NCBI RefSeq assembly: GCF_002213415.1
Contig: NZ_NJGU01000016.1
Coordinates: forward strand, 32,867 to 96,866
DNA from: Herbaspirillum robiniae
Lineage (GTDB): Bacteria; Pseudomonadota; Gammaproteobacteria; Burkholderiales; Burkholderiaceae_D
Direction: 5' to 3'
DNA: 64,000 bases
Below the pieces are notes generated by a model that was given only the letters and a program-made list of their open reading frames with translations, ran no database searches and was not told the DNA's origin. A program made the translations under genes and the position numbers. Shown one piece after another: positions 1 to 7,658 of this stretch (position 1 is its first letter; every line of letters begins with the position of its first letter).

Positions 1-258
1 GTCGGGAAAGGGCAGCGCGCGCGACGAGCTCAGCCGCGGCACGAACTCGGCCAGCCGGTCGTAGCCGGTCAGCACCTTCCAGGCGCCGGCCATGTCGGTG
101 CGGGCGAAGGCCTCGGCGCGCACGTCGAACTCGGTGCGGCCGTCGACCCGGCTGGTGGCCACGCTCACCCGCGGCGGCGCCTGCGCGGCAGTATCGGCGG
201 CTGCCGCGGCCAGGGCGCACGGCAGCAAGAAAGCGAACAGGACCGGCCGTATCTTCAT
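1..258 (-). CDS. Exported START/SRPBCC-like protein, 3' part missing
   Basis: Only the first 86 codons are present; the gene runs off the left edge of the window. It starts at the ATG complementary to 256-258 with a typical signal peptide (MKIRP, then a hydrophobic run and Ala-rich end, probable cleavage near residues 20-25). The segment after it (residues ~35-80) alternates like a START/polyketide-cyclase fold, with an 'AWKVLTGYDRLAEFVP' stretch typical of periplasmic SRPBCC proteins of proteobacteria. The fold call is from this short stretch; no ligand can be inferred. Confidence 0.6.
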   Translation of the reverse strand, partial: MKIRPVLFAFLLPCALAAAAADTAAQAPPRVSVATSRVDGRTEFDVRAEAFARTDMAGAWKVLTGYDRLAEFVPRLSSSRALPFPD

Positions 259-422
259 GCGATGAACGAGGGTGGGGATGGCGCAGCATACCGCAGCGAT
301 GCGCCGGTATTGTCGGCGCGACCTGCATATTGCGTGTGGGAACCTCGCCGGGCGCCGGCGTTCCATCCGAAGATCGGGCAACATCATTCAATTCCAGTCA
401 ATCCCAGTCATCAGGAGTCGCC

Positions 423-992
423 ATGCCCCGTGCCGCCAGATTGCCGTCCCGCCAGGATTTCCCGGTGCACCAGGTCCGCCGTTACCTGGAGCCCGGCCCC
501 ATCGTGCTGGTGTCCTCCGCCTATCGCCGCCAGCGCAACATCATGACCATGGGGTGGCACTGCATGATGGAGTTCGCTCCCTCGTTGCTGGGCTGCGTCA
601 TTTCCTCCGGCAACCACAGCTTCGAGCTCATCCGCAAAAGCCGCGAGTGCGTGATCAACCTGCCGACAGCCGCGCTGATCGACCAGGTGGTGGGCATCGG
701 CAACTGCTCCGGCGCCGAGGGCGACAAGTTCGAGCGCTTCGGCCTGACCGCCTTGCCGGCGCAGCAGGTCGGCGCGCCGCTGATCGGCGAATGCCACGCC
801 AGTTTCGAATGTCGCCTGCACGACGGCAGGCTGGTCGGCAAGTACAACTACTTCATCTTCGAAGTGGTGCAGGCGCATGTGGCGCGTACGCCGAAAAATC
901 CGCAGACGCTGCACTACAAGGGCAACGGCGAGTTCATGCTGGCCGGCGAGGTGGTCAGCCGGCGCGCGAAGTTCCACCGCGAATATCTCTGA
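423..992 (+). CDS. Flavin reductase family protein (FMN-binding split barrel)
   Basis: A 189-residue protein of the flavin-reductase-like/DIM6 type, which binds FMN in a split beta-barrel and usually supplies reduced flavin or acts as an NAD(P)H:flavin oxidoreductase. Recognisable are the N-terminal 'GPIVLVSS' strand, the 'NIMTMGWH' flavin-contact stretch and the 'SRECVINLP' segment. The start at 423 is chosen because AGGAG (412-416) precedes it at good spacing; a longer in-frame start at 330 has no ribosome site. It stands alone on its strand and converges with the LysR gene at 996. It differs from the second flavin reductase at 5850, which is the better iacG candidate. Confidence 0.8.
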   Translation: MPRAARLPSRQDFPVHQVRRYLEPGPIVLVSSAYRRQRNIMTMGWHCMMEFAPSLLGCVISSGNHSFELIRKSRECVINLPTAALIDQVVGIGNCSGAEGDKFERFGLTALPAQQVGAPLIGECHASFECRLHDGRLVGKYNYFIFEVVQAHVARTPKNPQTLHYKGNGEFMLAGEVVSRRAKFHREYL

Positions 993-995
993 TTG

Positions 996-1901
996 CTAGG
1001 GCTGCAGCGCCAGCACGAAGTCGAGGAAGGCGCGCACCTTGGCCGGCGGATGATGGCGCGAGGGATAGAGCGCATACAGCGGGAAGCGCTCGTCCGGCCA
1101 GTCCGGGAACAGGTCCACCAGGCGGCCGTCGTCCAGCATGGGCTGCAGCCCGAGGTCGAACACCTGCGCCACGCCGTAGCCCGACAGGCACACGCTGTAG
1201 AGCGAGCCGCCGTCGTTGACGGTGAGCTGGCCGTCCATCTCCAGCTCGATGCGCTTGCGGCCGCGGATGAATTCCCAGGTGAAGGGGCGGCCGGTGCGCG
1301 AGTCGCGAAACAGGATGCAGGTATGCCCCGGCGTCTGCAGCTCCTGCGGCGTGGCCGGACGGCCGTGGCGCTTGAGGTAGCCGGGAGCCGCGATGGTGAC
1401 GATGCGGCAGTCGGCCAGCTTGCGCGCCACCAGCGTGGAGGCCGGCGGCTGGCCGAAACGCAGCGCCAGGTCATAACCGTCGGCCACCATGTCGCCCAGC
1501 TCGTCGCGCATGATCAGTTCCAGCTTCAGCTCCGGGTGGGCCGCCAGGAAGTCGCCCAGGCGCGGCGCCAGCACCATGCGCGAGAAGAACGGGTCGACGT
1601 TGACCCGCAGCCGCCCGCGCACCGTGCCGCGCCCCTCCTGCGCCGAGGACGCGGCCTCCTCCAGCGCCGCCAGCAGCGGCGCCACCTGGGCGTGGAAGCG
1701 CCGTCCCTCGTCGGTCAGCGTGATGGAGCGCGTGGTGCGGTCGAACAGGCGGATGCCCAGCCGCGCCTCCAGTCGCGCCACCGCCCGGCTCACGCCCGAG
1801 GGCGTCATGTCCAGCAGTTCGGAGGCGGCCGCGAAGCTGCCGCTGTCGACGATCGCGCACAGCACGCTGATGCCGTTCATCATGCGTTCGTCAAAGGCCA
1901 T
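996..1901 (-). CDS. LysR-family transcriptional regulator
   Basis: A 301-residue LysR-type regulator. The winged helix-turn-helix is at residues ~5-65 (pattern 'SFAAASELLDMTPSGVSRAVARLE.RLGIRLFDRTTRSITLT'), followed by a periplasmic-binding-like effector domain (~90-295). The start at 1901 has AGGAA just upstream; the open frame continues to 2522 but that part overlaps the divergent gene. It is divergent from an NmrA-like oxidoreductase at 2044, the classic arrangement in which a LysR protein controls its neighbour and itself from the shared region. The effector is unknown. The protein resembles the CrgA/AaeR-like LysR group common in betaproteobacteria. Confidence 0.9.
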   Translation of the reverse strand: MAFDERMMNGISVLCAIVDSGSFAAASELLDMTPSGVSRAVARLEARLGIRLFDRTTRSITLTDEGRRFHAQVAPLLAALEEAASSAQEGRGTVRGRLRVNVDPFFSRMVLAPRLGDFLAAHPELKLELIMRDELGDMVADGYDLALRFGQPPASTLVARKLADCRIVTIAAPGYLKRHGRPATPQELQTPGHTCILFRDSRTGRPFTWEFIRGRKRIELEMDGQLTVNDGGSLYSVCLSGYGVAQVFDLGLQPMLDDGRLVDLFPDWPDERFPLYALYPSRHHPPAKVRAFLDFVLALQP

Positions 1902-1921
1902 GGTGTTTTTCCTTGCGGTGG

Positions 1922-1944
1922 ATTGATGATGAATGATCATCAAT
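1922..1944. promoter_or_regulatory. Perfect 9-bp inverted repeat, candidate LysR operator
   Basis: ATTGATGAT (1922-1930) and its exact complement ATCATCAAT (1936-1944) flank a 5-nt spacer, in the 142-bp gap between the divergent LysR gene (start 1901) and the NmrA-like gene (start 2044). Size and position fit a LysR dimer site; binding is inferred. Confidence 0.5.
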
Positions 1945-2043
1945 GAAGTGACGTCGATGATATCGCAAAAGCAGTCGCCGACGCCCAGAATGCGCTCCAT
2001 GCCTGCCCGCCGGGCAGCCTTCACACACGACAAGGAGCGCAAC

Positions 2044-2916
2044 ATGTATGCAATCACGGGAATCACAGGACAAGTCGGCGGCACGCTGGCCCGCAGCCTT
2101 CTGGCCGCCGGCCGCGACGTGCGCGCGGTGGTGCGCGACGCCGCCAAGGGGGAATCATGGGCGCGCCAGGGCGCCGAGGTGGCGCTGGCCGAGCTGACCG
2201 ATGTGCCGGCCATGATCCGCGCCTTCTCCGGCGCCGACGGGGTGTTCATCCTGCTGCCGCCGGCCTTCGATCCCATGCCGGGCTTTCCGGCGGCGCGCCG
2301 CATCATCGCCGCCGTGCGCGAGGCGCTGGAGATGGCGGGCCCGAAAAAGGTGGTGGCGCTGTCGACCATCGGCGCCGATGCCGAGCAGCCCAACCTGCTG
2401 AACCAGCTGCGCATCATGGAACAGCAGTTCGCCACGCTGGAGATGCCGGTCACCTTCCTGCGCGCCGGCTGGTTCATGGAAAATTCGCGCTGGGATATCG
2501 ACGCCGCCCGCGCCGGCGCCATCGCCAGCTATCTGCAGCCGGCCTCGCGCGCCATCGCCATGGTGTCTACCGCCGACGTCGGCCGCACCGCCGCCGCGCT
2601 GCTGCAGGAGGACTGGAACGGGCGCCGCGTGGTGCAGCTGGAAGGGCCGCAGCGCACCAGCCCGGACGACATCGCCGCCGCCTTCGGTCGCCTGCTGGGC
2701 CGCGCGGTGGAAGTCGACGTCGTGCCGCGCGTCGAATGGGAAGGCATCTTCCGCGCCCAGGGCATGGAAAACCCCTTGCCGCGCATGCAGATGGTGGACG
2801 GCTTCAATGCCGGCTGGATCGACTTCGCCCACGGCGGCCGCGATTCGCGCCGCGGCAGCGTCGGCATCGAGGCGGCGCTGCGCGCGATGCTGGAGGAGCA
2901 GGCCGGTACCGTGTGA
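2044..2916 (+). CDS. NmrA-like NAD(P)-binding protein
   Basis: A 290-residue atypical short-chain dehydrogenase of the NmrA/QorB type. The Rossmann motif is at the extreme N terminus ('YAITGITGQVGG'), followed by 'LLAAGRDVRAVVRD', and the mid-protein segment 'VTFLRAGWFMENS' is characteristic of the family. Members are quinone oxidoreductases or redox-sensing NAD(P)-binding proteins. The start at 2044 is supported by AAGGAG eight bases upstream; the frame is open from 1933. It is divergent from the LysR gene and probably its target. The C-terminal end faces alkA. Confidence 0.82.
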   Translation: MYAITGITGQVGGTLARSLLAAGRDVRAVVRDAAKGESWARQGAEVALAELTDVPAMIRAFSGADGVFILLPPAFDPMPGFPAARRIIAAVREALEMAGPKKVVALSTIGADAEQPNLLNQLRIMEQQFATLEMPVTFLRAGWFMENSRWDIDAARAGAIASYLQPASRAIAMVSTADVGRTAAALLQEDWNGRRVVQLEGPQRTSPDDIAAAFGRLLGRAVEVDVVPRVEWEGIFRAQGMENPLPRMQMVDGFNAGWIDFAHGGRDSRRGSVGIEAALRAMLEEQAGTV

Positions 2917-2941
2917 TGCCGGCTGCGGCCACGAGGGAGGT

Positions 2942-3871
2942 TCAGCCGCCGCGCTCGCCGTTGGCGCGGTCGGCGATCTCGTTCCACAGGTGCTGGGCCA
3001 CATAGGCGCGATAGGGCGCCCAGGCCAGGCTGCGCTGTTTCTGCTGGGCGGGCTTGACCAGCGCAGCATCGCGCGCGGCGATGGCCTGCATCAGCACCAG
3101 GTCGGTGGCCGGCCAGCCGTCCGGGTCGCGCCAGGCGCGCATGGCGACATACTCCACCGTCCATGGGCCGATGCCGGGCTGGGCCAGCAGCGTCTGGCGC
3201 AGCTGCGCCAGTTGTTCCTGTGAATAGGGCTGGCCGGGTGGGTCGATCACGGCGGCGCCTTCGGCCACCGCGCGCGCCAGGCCCTGCAGCGCCGCCACCC
3301 GTTTGCCGGGCATGCCGATGCTGGAGAGATCGGCGTCGGCCAGCGCCGCCGGCGTGGGAAAGCGCCATGCCGTCAGCGCATGTCCATGATCGGGGATGTG
3401 CTGGCCGGCGCGCTGCACCACGCGGCCCATGATGGTGGTGGCGGCCTTGACGCTGACCTGCTGGCCGATGATGGTGCGCACCACCAGTTCGAACGCCGAC
3501 CAGGCGCCGGGTACACGCAATCCCGGCGCGGCCTTGAGCAGGGGCTTGAGCCACGGGTCGGCGCCCAGCGCCTTCTTCACCGCGGCGGGATCGGCCTGCA
3601 GGTCGAACATGCGCGACAGCGGAGCGGCCAGCGCGTCGGCGTGGCGGCTGACCTTGCCGGCCAGGGTCGCCACCAGGCAATGCTTGGCCGCATCGAGCGT
3701 GACGGCCAGCGTGCCGGCGTCGCCTTCCCATTCGATGGCCCGCAGATAGGCGCCGTTTTCCACCGCCTCCACGCCGATGGTGGCGCGGCCGTTGAAGAAA
3801 CGCAGCATGCGCGGCCAGTCGAAAGGCGGCCGGTAGGGCAGGTGGAGGACGGCGATCGCGGGCTTGGGCAT
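2942..3871 (-). CDS. alkA: DNA-3-methyladenine glycosylase II (AlkA-like)
   Basis: A 309-residue HhH-GPD base-excision glycosylase. The N-terminal AlkA-type domain carries 'YRPPFDWPRMLRFFNGRATIGVE'. The central helix-hairpin-helix reads 'LLAQPGIGPWTVEYVAMRA', and the catalytic Asp lies in 'WPATDLVL', at the place of Asp238 of E. coli AlkA. The expected role is removal of 3-methyladenine and related alkylated bases. It is divergent from the O6-alkylguanine transferase at 3946, only 74 bp apart, so the two alkylation-repair genes probably share a control region. No Ada domain is present in either. Confidence 0.88.
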   Translation of the reverse strand: MPKPAIAVLHLPYRPPFDWPRMLRFFNGRATIGVEAVENGAYLRAIEWEGDAGTLAVTLDAAKHCLVATLAGKVSRHADALAAPLSRMFDLQADPAAVKKALGADPWLKPLLKAAPGLRVPGAWSAFELVVRTIIGQQVSVKAATTIMGRVVQRAGQHIPDHGHALTAWRFPTPAALADADLSSIGMPGKRVAALQGLARAVAEGAAVIDPPGQPYSQEQLAQLRQTLLAQPGIGPWTVEYVAMRAWRDPDGWPATDLVLMQAIAARDAALVKPAQQKQRSLAWAPYRAYVAQHLWNEIADRANGERGG

Positions 3872-3945
3872 GCGGCATCATAGCGCAGCGCGTAGCGTGT
3901 CGCATTCCGCAGTAGAATCGACGGTCTTGAAGCACGGAGACCGCA

Positions 3946-4518
3946 ATGGATTACGCATACAAGCTCATCGACTCGCCCGTTGGGCAACTGACGCTGGTGG
4001 CCAGGGGCGACAAGCTGGCCGCGATCCTGTGGGAGAACGACCGTGCCGGCCGCGTGCGCCTGGGCGAGATGACGCCGGACGAGCAGCGCCCGGTGCTGCT
4101 GGCCGCCGCCGGCCAGCTGGAAGAATATTTCGCCGGCAAGCGCACCGGCTTCGACGTGCCGCTCAGCTTCGATGGCACCGATTTCCAGAAGCAGGTGTGG
4201 GCTGCGCTGCTCACCATTCCTTACGGCCAGACCCGCACCTACCTGCAGATCGCCCGCCAGCTCGGCAACGAGAAGGCGGTGCGCGCCGTGGGCGCGGCCA
4301 ACGGCCGCAACCCGATTTCCATCATCGCGCCCTGCCACCGCGTGATCGGCGCCGGCGGCGAACTCACCGGGTTTGCCGGCGGCCTGCATGCCAAGAAACT
4401 GCTGCTGGCCATCGAAGGCATTTCCACCGAAGGACGCGACGCCGGCGACACCATCGACCCGCGCCGCAAGGCCCAGCATCGTCGCCGGGAAGATCCCAAC
4501 CAGTTGTCCCTGCTGTAA
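3946..4518 (+). CDS. ogt: Methylated-DNA--[protein]-cysteine S-methyltransferase
   Basis: A 190-residue O6-alkylguanine-DNA alkyltransferase. It has the ribonuclease-like N-terminal domain (to ~75), then the winged-helix domain with 'FQKQVWAALLTIPYGQTRTY', the DNA-intercalating region 'RAVGAANGRNPISIIAPCHRVIG' containing the acceptor Cys of PCHR, and the usual 'GFAGGLHAKKLLLAIEG' end. A charged tail of ~25 residues follows. Each molecule accepts one alkyl group irreversibly. GGAGACC precedes the start. It is divergent from the alkA-like gene, so the pair forms a small alkylation-repair module. Confidence 0.92.
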   Translation: MDYAYKLIDSPVGQLTLVARGDKLAAILWENDRAGRVRLGEMTPDEQRPVLLAAAGQLEEYFAGKRTGFDVPLSFDGTDFQKQVWAALLTIPYGQTRTYLQIARQLGNEKAVRAVGAANGRNPISIIAPCHRVIGAGGELTGFAGGLHAKKLLLAIEGISTEGRDAGDTIDPRRKAQHRRREDPNQLSLL

Positions 4519-4576
4519 GTCCCGCACCGGATCCCTGCGTCCGGTCATGCCATTTCCGCCCTTACGGAGAGCCGCC

Positions 4577-4819
4577 ATGGAACAGCCCGCCAACGCATTT
4601 TCCGACCCGTTGCACGCGCAGGTCGGCGCCTTGCGCTATCTCGTGCTGATGATGCTGCAGCGGCTCGACGCCGACGGCTACGCCAGCATCGCCGAGATCA
4701 CCGCGGGCGTGAAGGGCGACCGCGCCCATCTCGATCCCGGCCTGCCCGACCACGCCCTGATCGACGCCACCTTCCGCGAGACCCTGGCCATCCTCGAGCT
4801 GGCCGCGCACAAGCACTGA
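4577..4819 (+). CDS. Hypothetical protein, 80 residues
   Basis: Begins at ATG 4577 after CGGAGAGCCGCC, 58 bp downstream of the ogt-type gene on the same strand, so the two may be cotranscribed. The product is acidic and apparently helical, with no signal peptide, membrane segment or Cys cluster. Its codon pattern matches its neighbours. I do not recognise the family. Confidence 0.6.
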   Translation: MEQPANAFSDPLHAQVGALRYLVLMMLQRLDADGYASIAEITAGVKGDRAHLDPGLPDHALIDATFRETLAILELAAHKH

Positions 4820-4837
4820 GGCCTTGCGCGCCAGGCG

Positions 4838-4871
4838 AGAAAAACGGCAGCGGGCGCAGCCGGCTGCCGTT
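4838..4871 (-). terminator. Intrinsic terminator of the response-regulator gene
   Basis: Inverted repeat AACGGCAGC (4843-4851) / GCTGCCGTT (4863-4871). Read on the minus strand, the stem is followed by a run of five T, just beyond the response-regulator stop at 4893. It may also act weakly on the plus strand. Confidence 0.7.
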
Positions 4872-4892
4872 ATCGTCGCTTGCGGCTTGCGC

Positions 4893-5525
4893 TCAGGCCG
4901 CCTTCAGGAACTCCGGTCCGAAATCCAGCAACACGTCGCGCACCAGCGAGGCGGTGCTCTGGCAACCGAGCTTGTCCTTGATGCTGGCGCGATGCACGTC
5001 CACCGTCTTGACGCTGATATTGAGTTCGCGCGCGATCAGCTTGCTGGAGTGCCCCAGGATCACCTTGTCCAGGATCTCGCGCTCGCGCGCGGTCAGCGTT
5101 TTCAGGCGCGCCTTGAGCAGTAGGCGGCGTTCGCGCGCCTGCATGTTTCCGGCCACGTTCTTGAGCGTCACCTGGATGCGCTCCAGCATCTGCTGCGAGT
5201 TGTAGGGCTTCTCGAAGAAATCCACCGCGCCGTTTTGCAGCGCCCGCACCGACATCGGGATGTCGCCGTGGCCGGAGACGAAGATCACCGGAATGCCGGC
5301 GCCGATCTCGTTCAAGCGCTCCTGCAGCTGGAAGCCGCTGACCTCGGGCATGCGCACATCGAGGATCAGGCAGGACAGGCTGTTGGCGTCGTAGGCCCTG
5401 AGGAAGGCCTCGGGGCCGTCGAAGCATTCGGTGCGGATGTTGACCGAGCTCAGGAGCCAGGCCAGCGATGTGCGGACGGCCTCATCGTCGTCGACGATAT
5501 AGACCACGGGCAGGTTGGAGTCCAT
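4893..5525 (-). CDS. FixJ/NarL-type response regulator (putative IAA two-component regulator)
   Basis: A 210-residue regulator. The receiver domain (1-~120) has the acidic pair in 'YIVDDDEAVR', phospho-acceptor Asp in 'LILDVRMPE', Thr/Ser and Lys in 'FVSGHGD' and 'FFEKPYN'. The C-terminal LuxR-type helix-turn-helix reads 'LTAREREILDKVILGHSSKLIARELNISVKTVDVH'. Three in-frame ATGs are stacked (5531, 5528, 5525); the third is spaced best from GAGGA. No kinase is adjacent. The only orphan kinase in the window is the soluble PAS kinase at 14478, and both lie within the iac region, so I infer they are partners. A comparable two-component system controls iac genes in Paraburkholderia phytofirmans PsJN. 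Confidence 0.85.
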   Translation of the reverse strand: MDSNLPVVYIVDDDEAVRTSLAWLLSSVNIRTECFDGPEAFLRAYDANSLSCLILDVRMPEVSGFQLQERLNEIGAGIPVIFVSGHGDIPMSVRALQNGAVDFFEKPYNSQQMLERIQVTLKNVAGNMQARERRLLLKARLKTLTAREREILDKVILGHSSKLIARELNISVKTVDVHRASIKDKLGCQSTASLVRDVLLDFGPEFLKAA

Positions 5526-5705
5526 CATCATTCCTCGTCAGAAAGCCGGCGCACCGGCAGGTGGCATCCCGGCCGCCGCCGTCGCGGCTGGCACAGGTTG
5601 GCGCGGCATGCCTTGATCCATGCAAAAAGCAGGCCCGATATGGCACCCGCCGCGCATCGCACCGCGCGCACCGACATGCCGCAGCATGCGCCCCGCACCG
5701 GATCA

Positions 5706-5731
5706 CGGCCTAGGTATTTCTACCTAGGCCG
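5706..5731. promoter_or_regulatory. Perfect 11-bp inverted repeat between regulator and iacG-like gene
   Basis: Arms CGGCCTAGGTA and its exact complement flank a 4-nt spacer, in the 324-bp divergent intergenic region 5526-5849. The minus-strand core TAGAAATACC recurs as TAGAAATATC at the kinase promoter (16022-16031). It is a candidate response-regulator operator; nothing else is recognisable in this gap. Confidence 0.55.
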
Positions 5732-5849
5732 CCTGCGGGAATCCCCCGAAACAGGGCATGCGGCACGAATTGTGGGCGGCCTGCGCCTGCCTTAATCTGG
5801 TGACATCGACAACGCCGCGCATCATCGGCGTGCAAACCAGGGAGTCACC

Positions 5850-6401
5850 ATGAGCGCCAACGGCGTCAGCAGTCAACACAACCCGGCGGCCAGGCCGCCG
5901 CTCACCCAGCAGCAGATCGCGTTTCGCAACGCCATGGCGCACCTGCCGGCGGCGGTCTCGGTCATCACCACCAACGGCCCGGGCGGGCGCTGCGGCATCA
6001 CCGCCAGCGCGGTGTGTTCGGTGACCGATTCGCCGCCGACGGTGCTGGTGTGTATCAACCGCGGCAGCGCCATGCATGGGGTGTTCCGCAAGAACGCGCG
6101 GCTGTGCGTGAACGTGCTGTCGGATGAGCAGGAGCAGCTGGCCATGCATTTCTCCGGGGCCACCGGGGTGCCGATGGAGGAGCGCTTTTCCTGGGATATC
6201 TGGCGGCACGACGGCGCGCTGGAGCAGCCGGTGCTGGCCGATGCGCTGGTGACGCTGGAGGGGCGGATCCTGGAGTTCAAGGAGGTCGGGTCGCATTCGG
6301 TGATGTTTGTGGAGCTGGGTGAGGTGCGGGTCAATGAGCGCAAGGACAGTCTGATTTATTTCAATCGCTTGTTTCATAAGGTCAAGAGGACGGCGATTTG
6401 A
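5850..6401 (+). CDS. iacG: Flavin reductase, HpaC/IacG-like
   Basis: A 183-residue flavin:NAD(P)H reductase of the HpaC/RutF group: 'FRNAMAHLPAAVSVITTNGPGGRCGITASAVCSVTDSPPTVLVCINR' followed by 'LCVNVLSDEQE' and the closing 'HSVMFVELGEVRV'. Such reductases feed FADH2/FMNH2 to a partner monooxygenase. Here the natural partner is the IacA-like acyl-CoA-dehydrogenase-fold monooxygenase at 17904, hence IacG by gene content. The start is preceded by AGGGAG. It is divergent from the response regulator, with a strong inverted repeat between them. The 3' end has a lower-GC, T-rich trailer (6400-6450) without a clear hairpin. Confidence 0.78.
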   Translation: MSANGVSSQHNPAARPPLTQQQIAFRNAMAHLPAAVSVITTNGPGGRCGITASAVCSVTDSPPTVLVCINRGSAMHGVFRKNARLCVNVLSDEQEQLAMHFSGATGVPMEERFSWDIWRHDGALEQPVLADALVTLEGRILEFKEVGSHSVMFVELGEVRVNERKDSLIYFNRLFHKVKRTAI

Positions 6402-6524
6402 CGGGGGCTGTTTTTTCTATGGGGTCTTTTGTTGTTTTCGTGGCGGGGGGATGGGCGCGATGAGGGGACTTGTGTTGCGATGATGGGCATTTCATCGGGT
6501 GCGTGACTCGCTATCTTGCCTTCT

Positions 6525-7020
6525 CCGTCATCCCGGCGAAGGCCGGGATCCAGCGTCGTTCGTCGCGCCTCCGAGAACTCCGTTCGGACTGAGTAGCCGC
6601 GTATGCGGTGTATCGAAGTCGGCGTATATGCGGTTGGTCTTCGGGGTAGTCTGCTCTTGCTACATGCCGATGTACTGGCTCTATGCCTATCTTTCTCCGG
6701 TCGCAGGGGAGCGCCGGGGCGGCCCGGCAGCCGCTCACTTTCTTTGCTCCGCCAAAGAAAGTAAGCAAAGAAAGGCGGCCGCTACCGCCCAGCCCCTTCG
6801 GGGTACCCGCTGAACCGCACGGAAAAATGGGAAAGGAGGCAAGTCGCTACGCTCCGGCCTCCTTTCTGATCCATTTTTCCGCGCGGTTCAGCGGCTGGGC
6901 AGAAGCGGACTTCATTGACGGCTCGCCTGCGGCTTTGCCTTGTGTCCGGCTCGCCTTCGGCCTCGCGGTGCTTGCTGCTCGCCTGCGGCATCGATTCCGT
7001 GGCTCGCTATCCAATGTAAA
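6525..7020. repeat. Intergenic repeat, copy 1 (~496 bp) of a tandem pair
   Basis: A non-coding unit beginning CCGTCATCCCGGCGAAGG and directly followed by a near-identical second copy. It contains three nested inverted repeats: an 8-bp-arm GNRA-like hairpin (6530-6549), a perfect 10-bp-arm hairpin ACTTTCTTTG/CAAAGAAAGT (6737-6762), and a long multi-armed hairpin (6787-6900). The open frames in it are Arg/Ser-rich and differ between copies, so I treat it as structural DNA and not as genes. Confidence 0.85.
6787..6900. repeat. Long hairpin within repeat copy 1
   Basis: Four paired blocks in order: GCCCAGC (6787-6793) with GCTGGGC (6894-6900); CCGCTGAACCGC (6807-6818) with GCGGTTCAGCGG (6883-6894, sharing its last base with the outer arm); CGGAAAAATGG (6820-6830) with CCATTTTTCCG (6871-6881); AAAGGAGGC (6832-6840) with GCCTCCTTT (6857-6865). 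The left arm carries an extra small CCCC-TTC-GGGG hairpin. The equivalent in copy 2 spans 7284-7397. Confidence 0.8.
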
Positions 7021-7517
7021 CCGTCATCCCGGCGCAGGCCGGGATCCAGTGTCGTTCGTTGCGCTTCTCCGAATTCCGTTCGGGCTGAGTAGCCGCGCAT
7101 GCGGCGTATCGAAGTCAGCGTATATGCGGTTGTTCTTCGGGGTAGTCTGGTCTTGCTGGATGCCGATGTACTGGCTCTATGCCTATCTTTCTCCGGTCGG
7201 AAGGGAGCGCCGGGGGCGGCCCGGCAGCCGCTCACTTTCTTTGCTCCGCCAAAGAAAGTAAGCAAAGAAAGGCGGCCGCTACTGCCCAGCCCCTTCGGGG
7301 TGCCCGCTGAACCGCACGGGAAAATGGGAAAGGAGGCAAGTCGCTGCGCTCCGGCCTCCTTTCTGATCCATTTTTCCGCGCGGTTCAGCAGCTGGGCAGA
7401 AGCGGACTTCCGATTCGGCTCGCCTGCGGCTTTGCCTTGTGTCCGGCTCGCCTTCGGCCTCGCGGTGCTTGCTGCTCGCCTGCGGCATCGATTCCGTGGC
7501 TCGCTATCCAATGTAAT
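7021..7517. repeat. Intergenic repeat, copy 2 (~497 bp), plus start of a third
   Basis: Second tandem copy, differing from copy 1 by scattered substitutions and single-base indels. The paired arms of its hairpins remain complementary apart from one or two positions (long hairpin 7284-7397). At 7518-7562 the first ~45 bases of a third copy follow before the similarity ends, so the array is about 2.1 units. The unit head CCGTCATCCCGGCG..GGCCGGGATCC resembles a short palindrome dispersed through many proteobacterial genomes. Confidence 0.85.
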
Positions 7518-7614
7518 CCGTCATCCCGGCGAAGGCCGGGATCCAGCGTCGTTCGTTGCGCTCAGCCAGCGCTTCGCTCAGATCGCGCGAAGTTCACATC
7601 CATCTCCATCCTCC

Positions 7615-7638
7615 CAAAAAAAGCCGCCCAAAGGCGGC
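7615..7638 (-). terminator. Terminator of the iacHCDF operon
   Basis: GCCGCC (7623-7628) / GGCGGC (7633-7638) with a CAAA loop; on the minus strand it is followed by seven T. It lies about 20 bp beyond the iacF-like stop codon. Confidence 0.8.
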
Positions 7639-7658
7639 CATCCCCCCAGCGACCCCGC

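Noticed and set aside
1902..2522. A 508-residue version of the first LysR protein
   Set aside because: The extra 207 codons overlap the divergent NmrA-like gene and lack a ribosome site; the helix-turn-helix starts at 1901.
6499..7511. Several open frames inside the tandem repeats
   Set aside because: They change frame and sequence between copies, cross palindromes and have no ribosome sites; they are artefacts of the repeats.
6525..7562. Possible insertion sequence or MITE
   Set aside because: There is no transposase and no convincing terminal inverted repeat or target duplication around the array; recorded as a repeat only.
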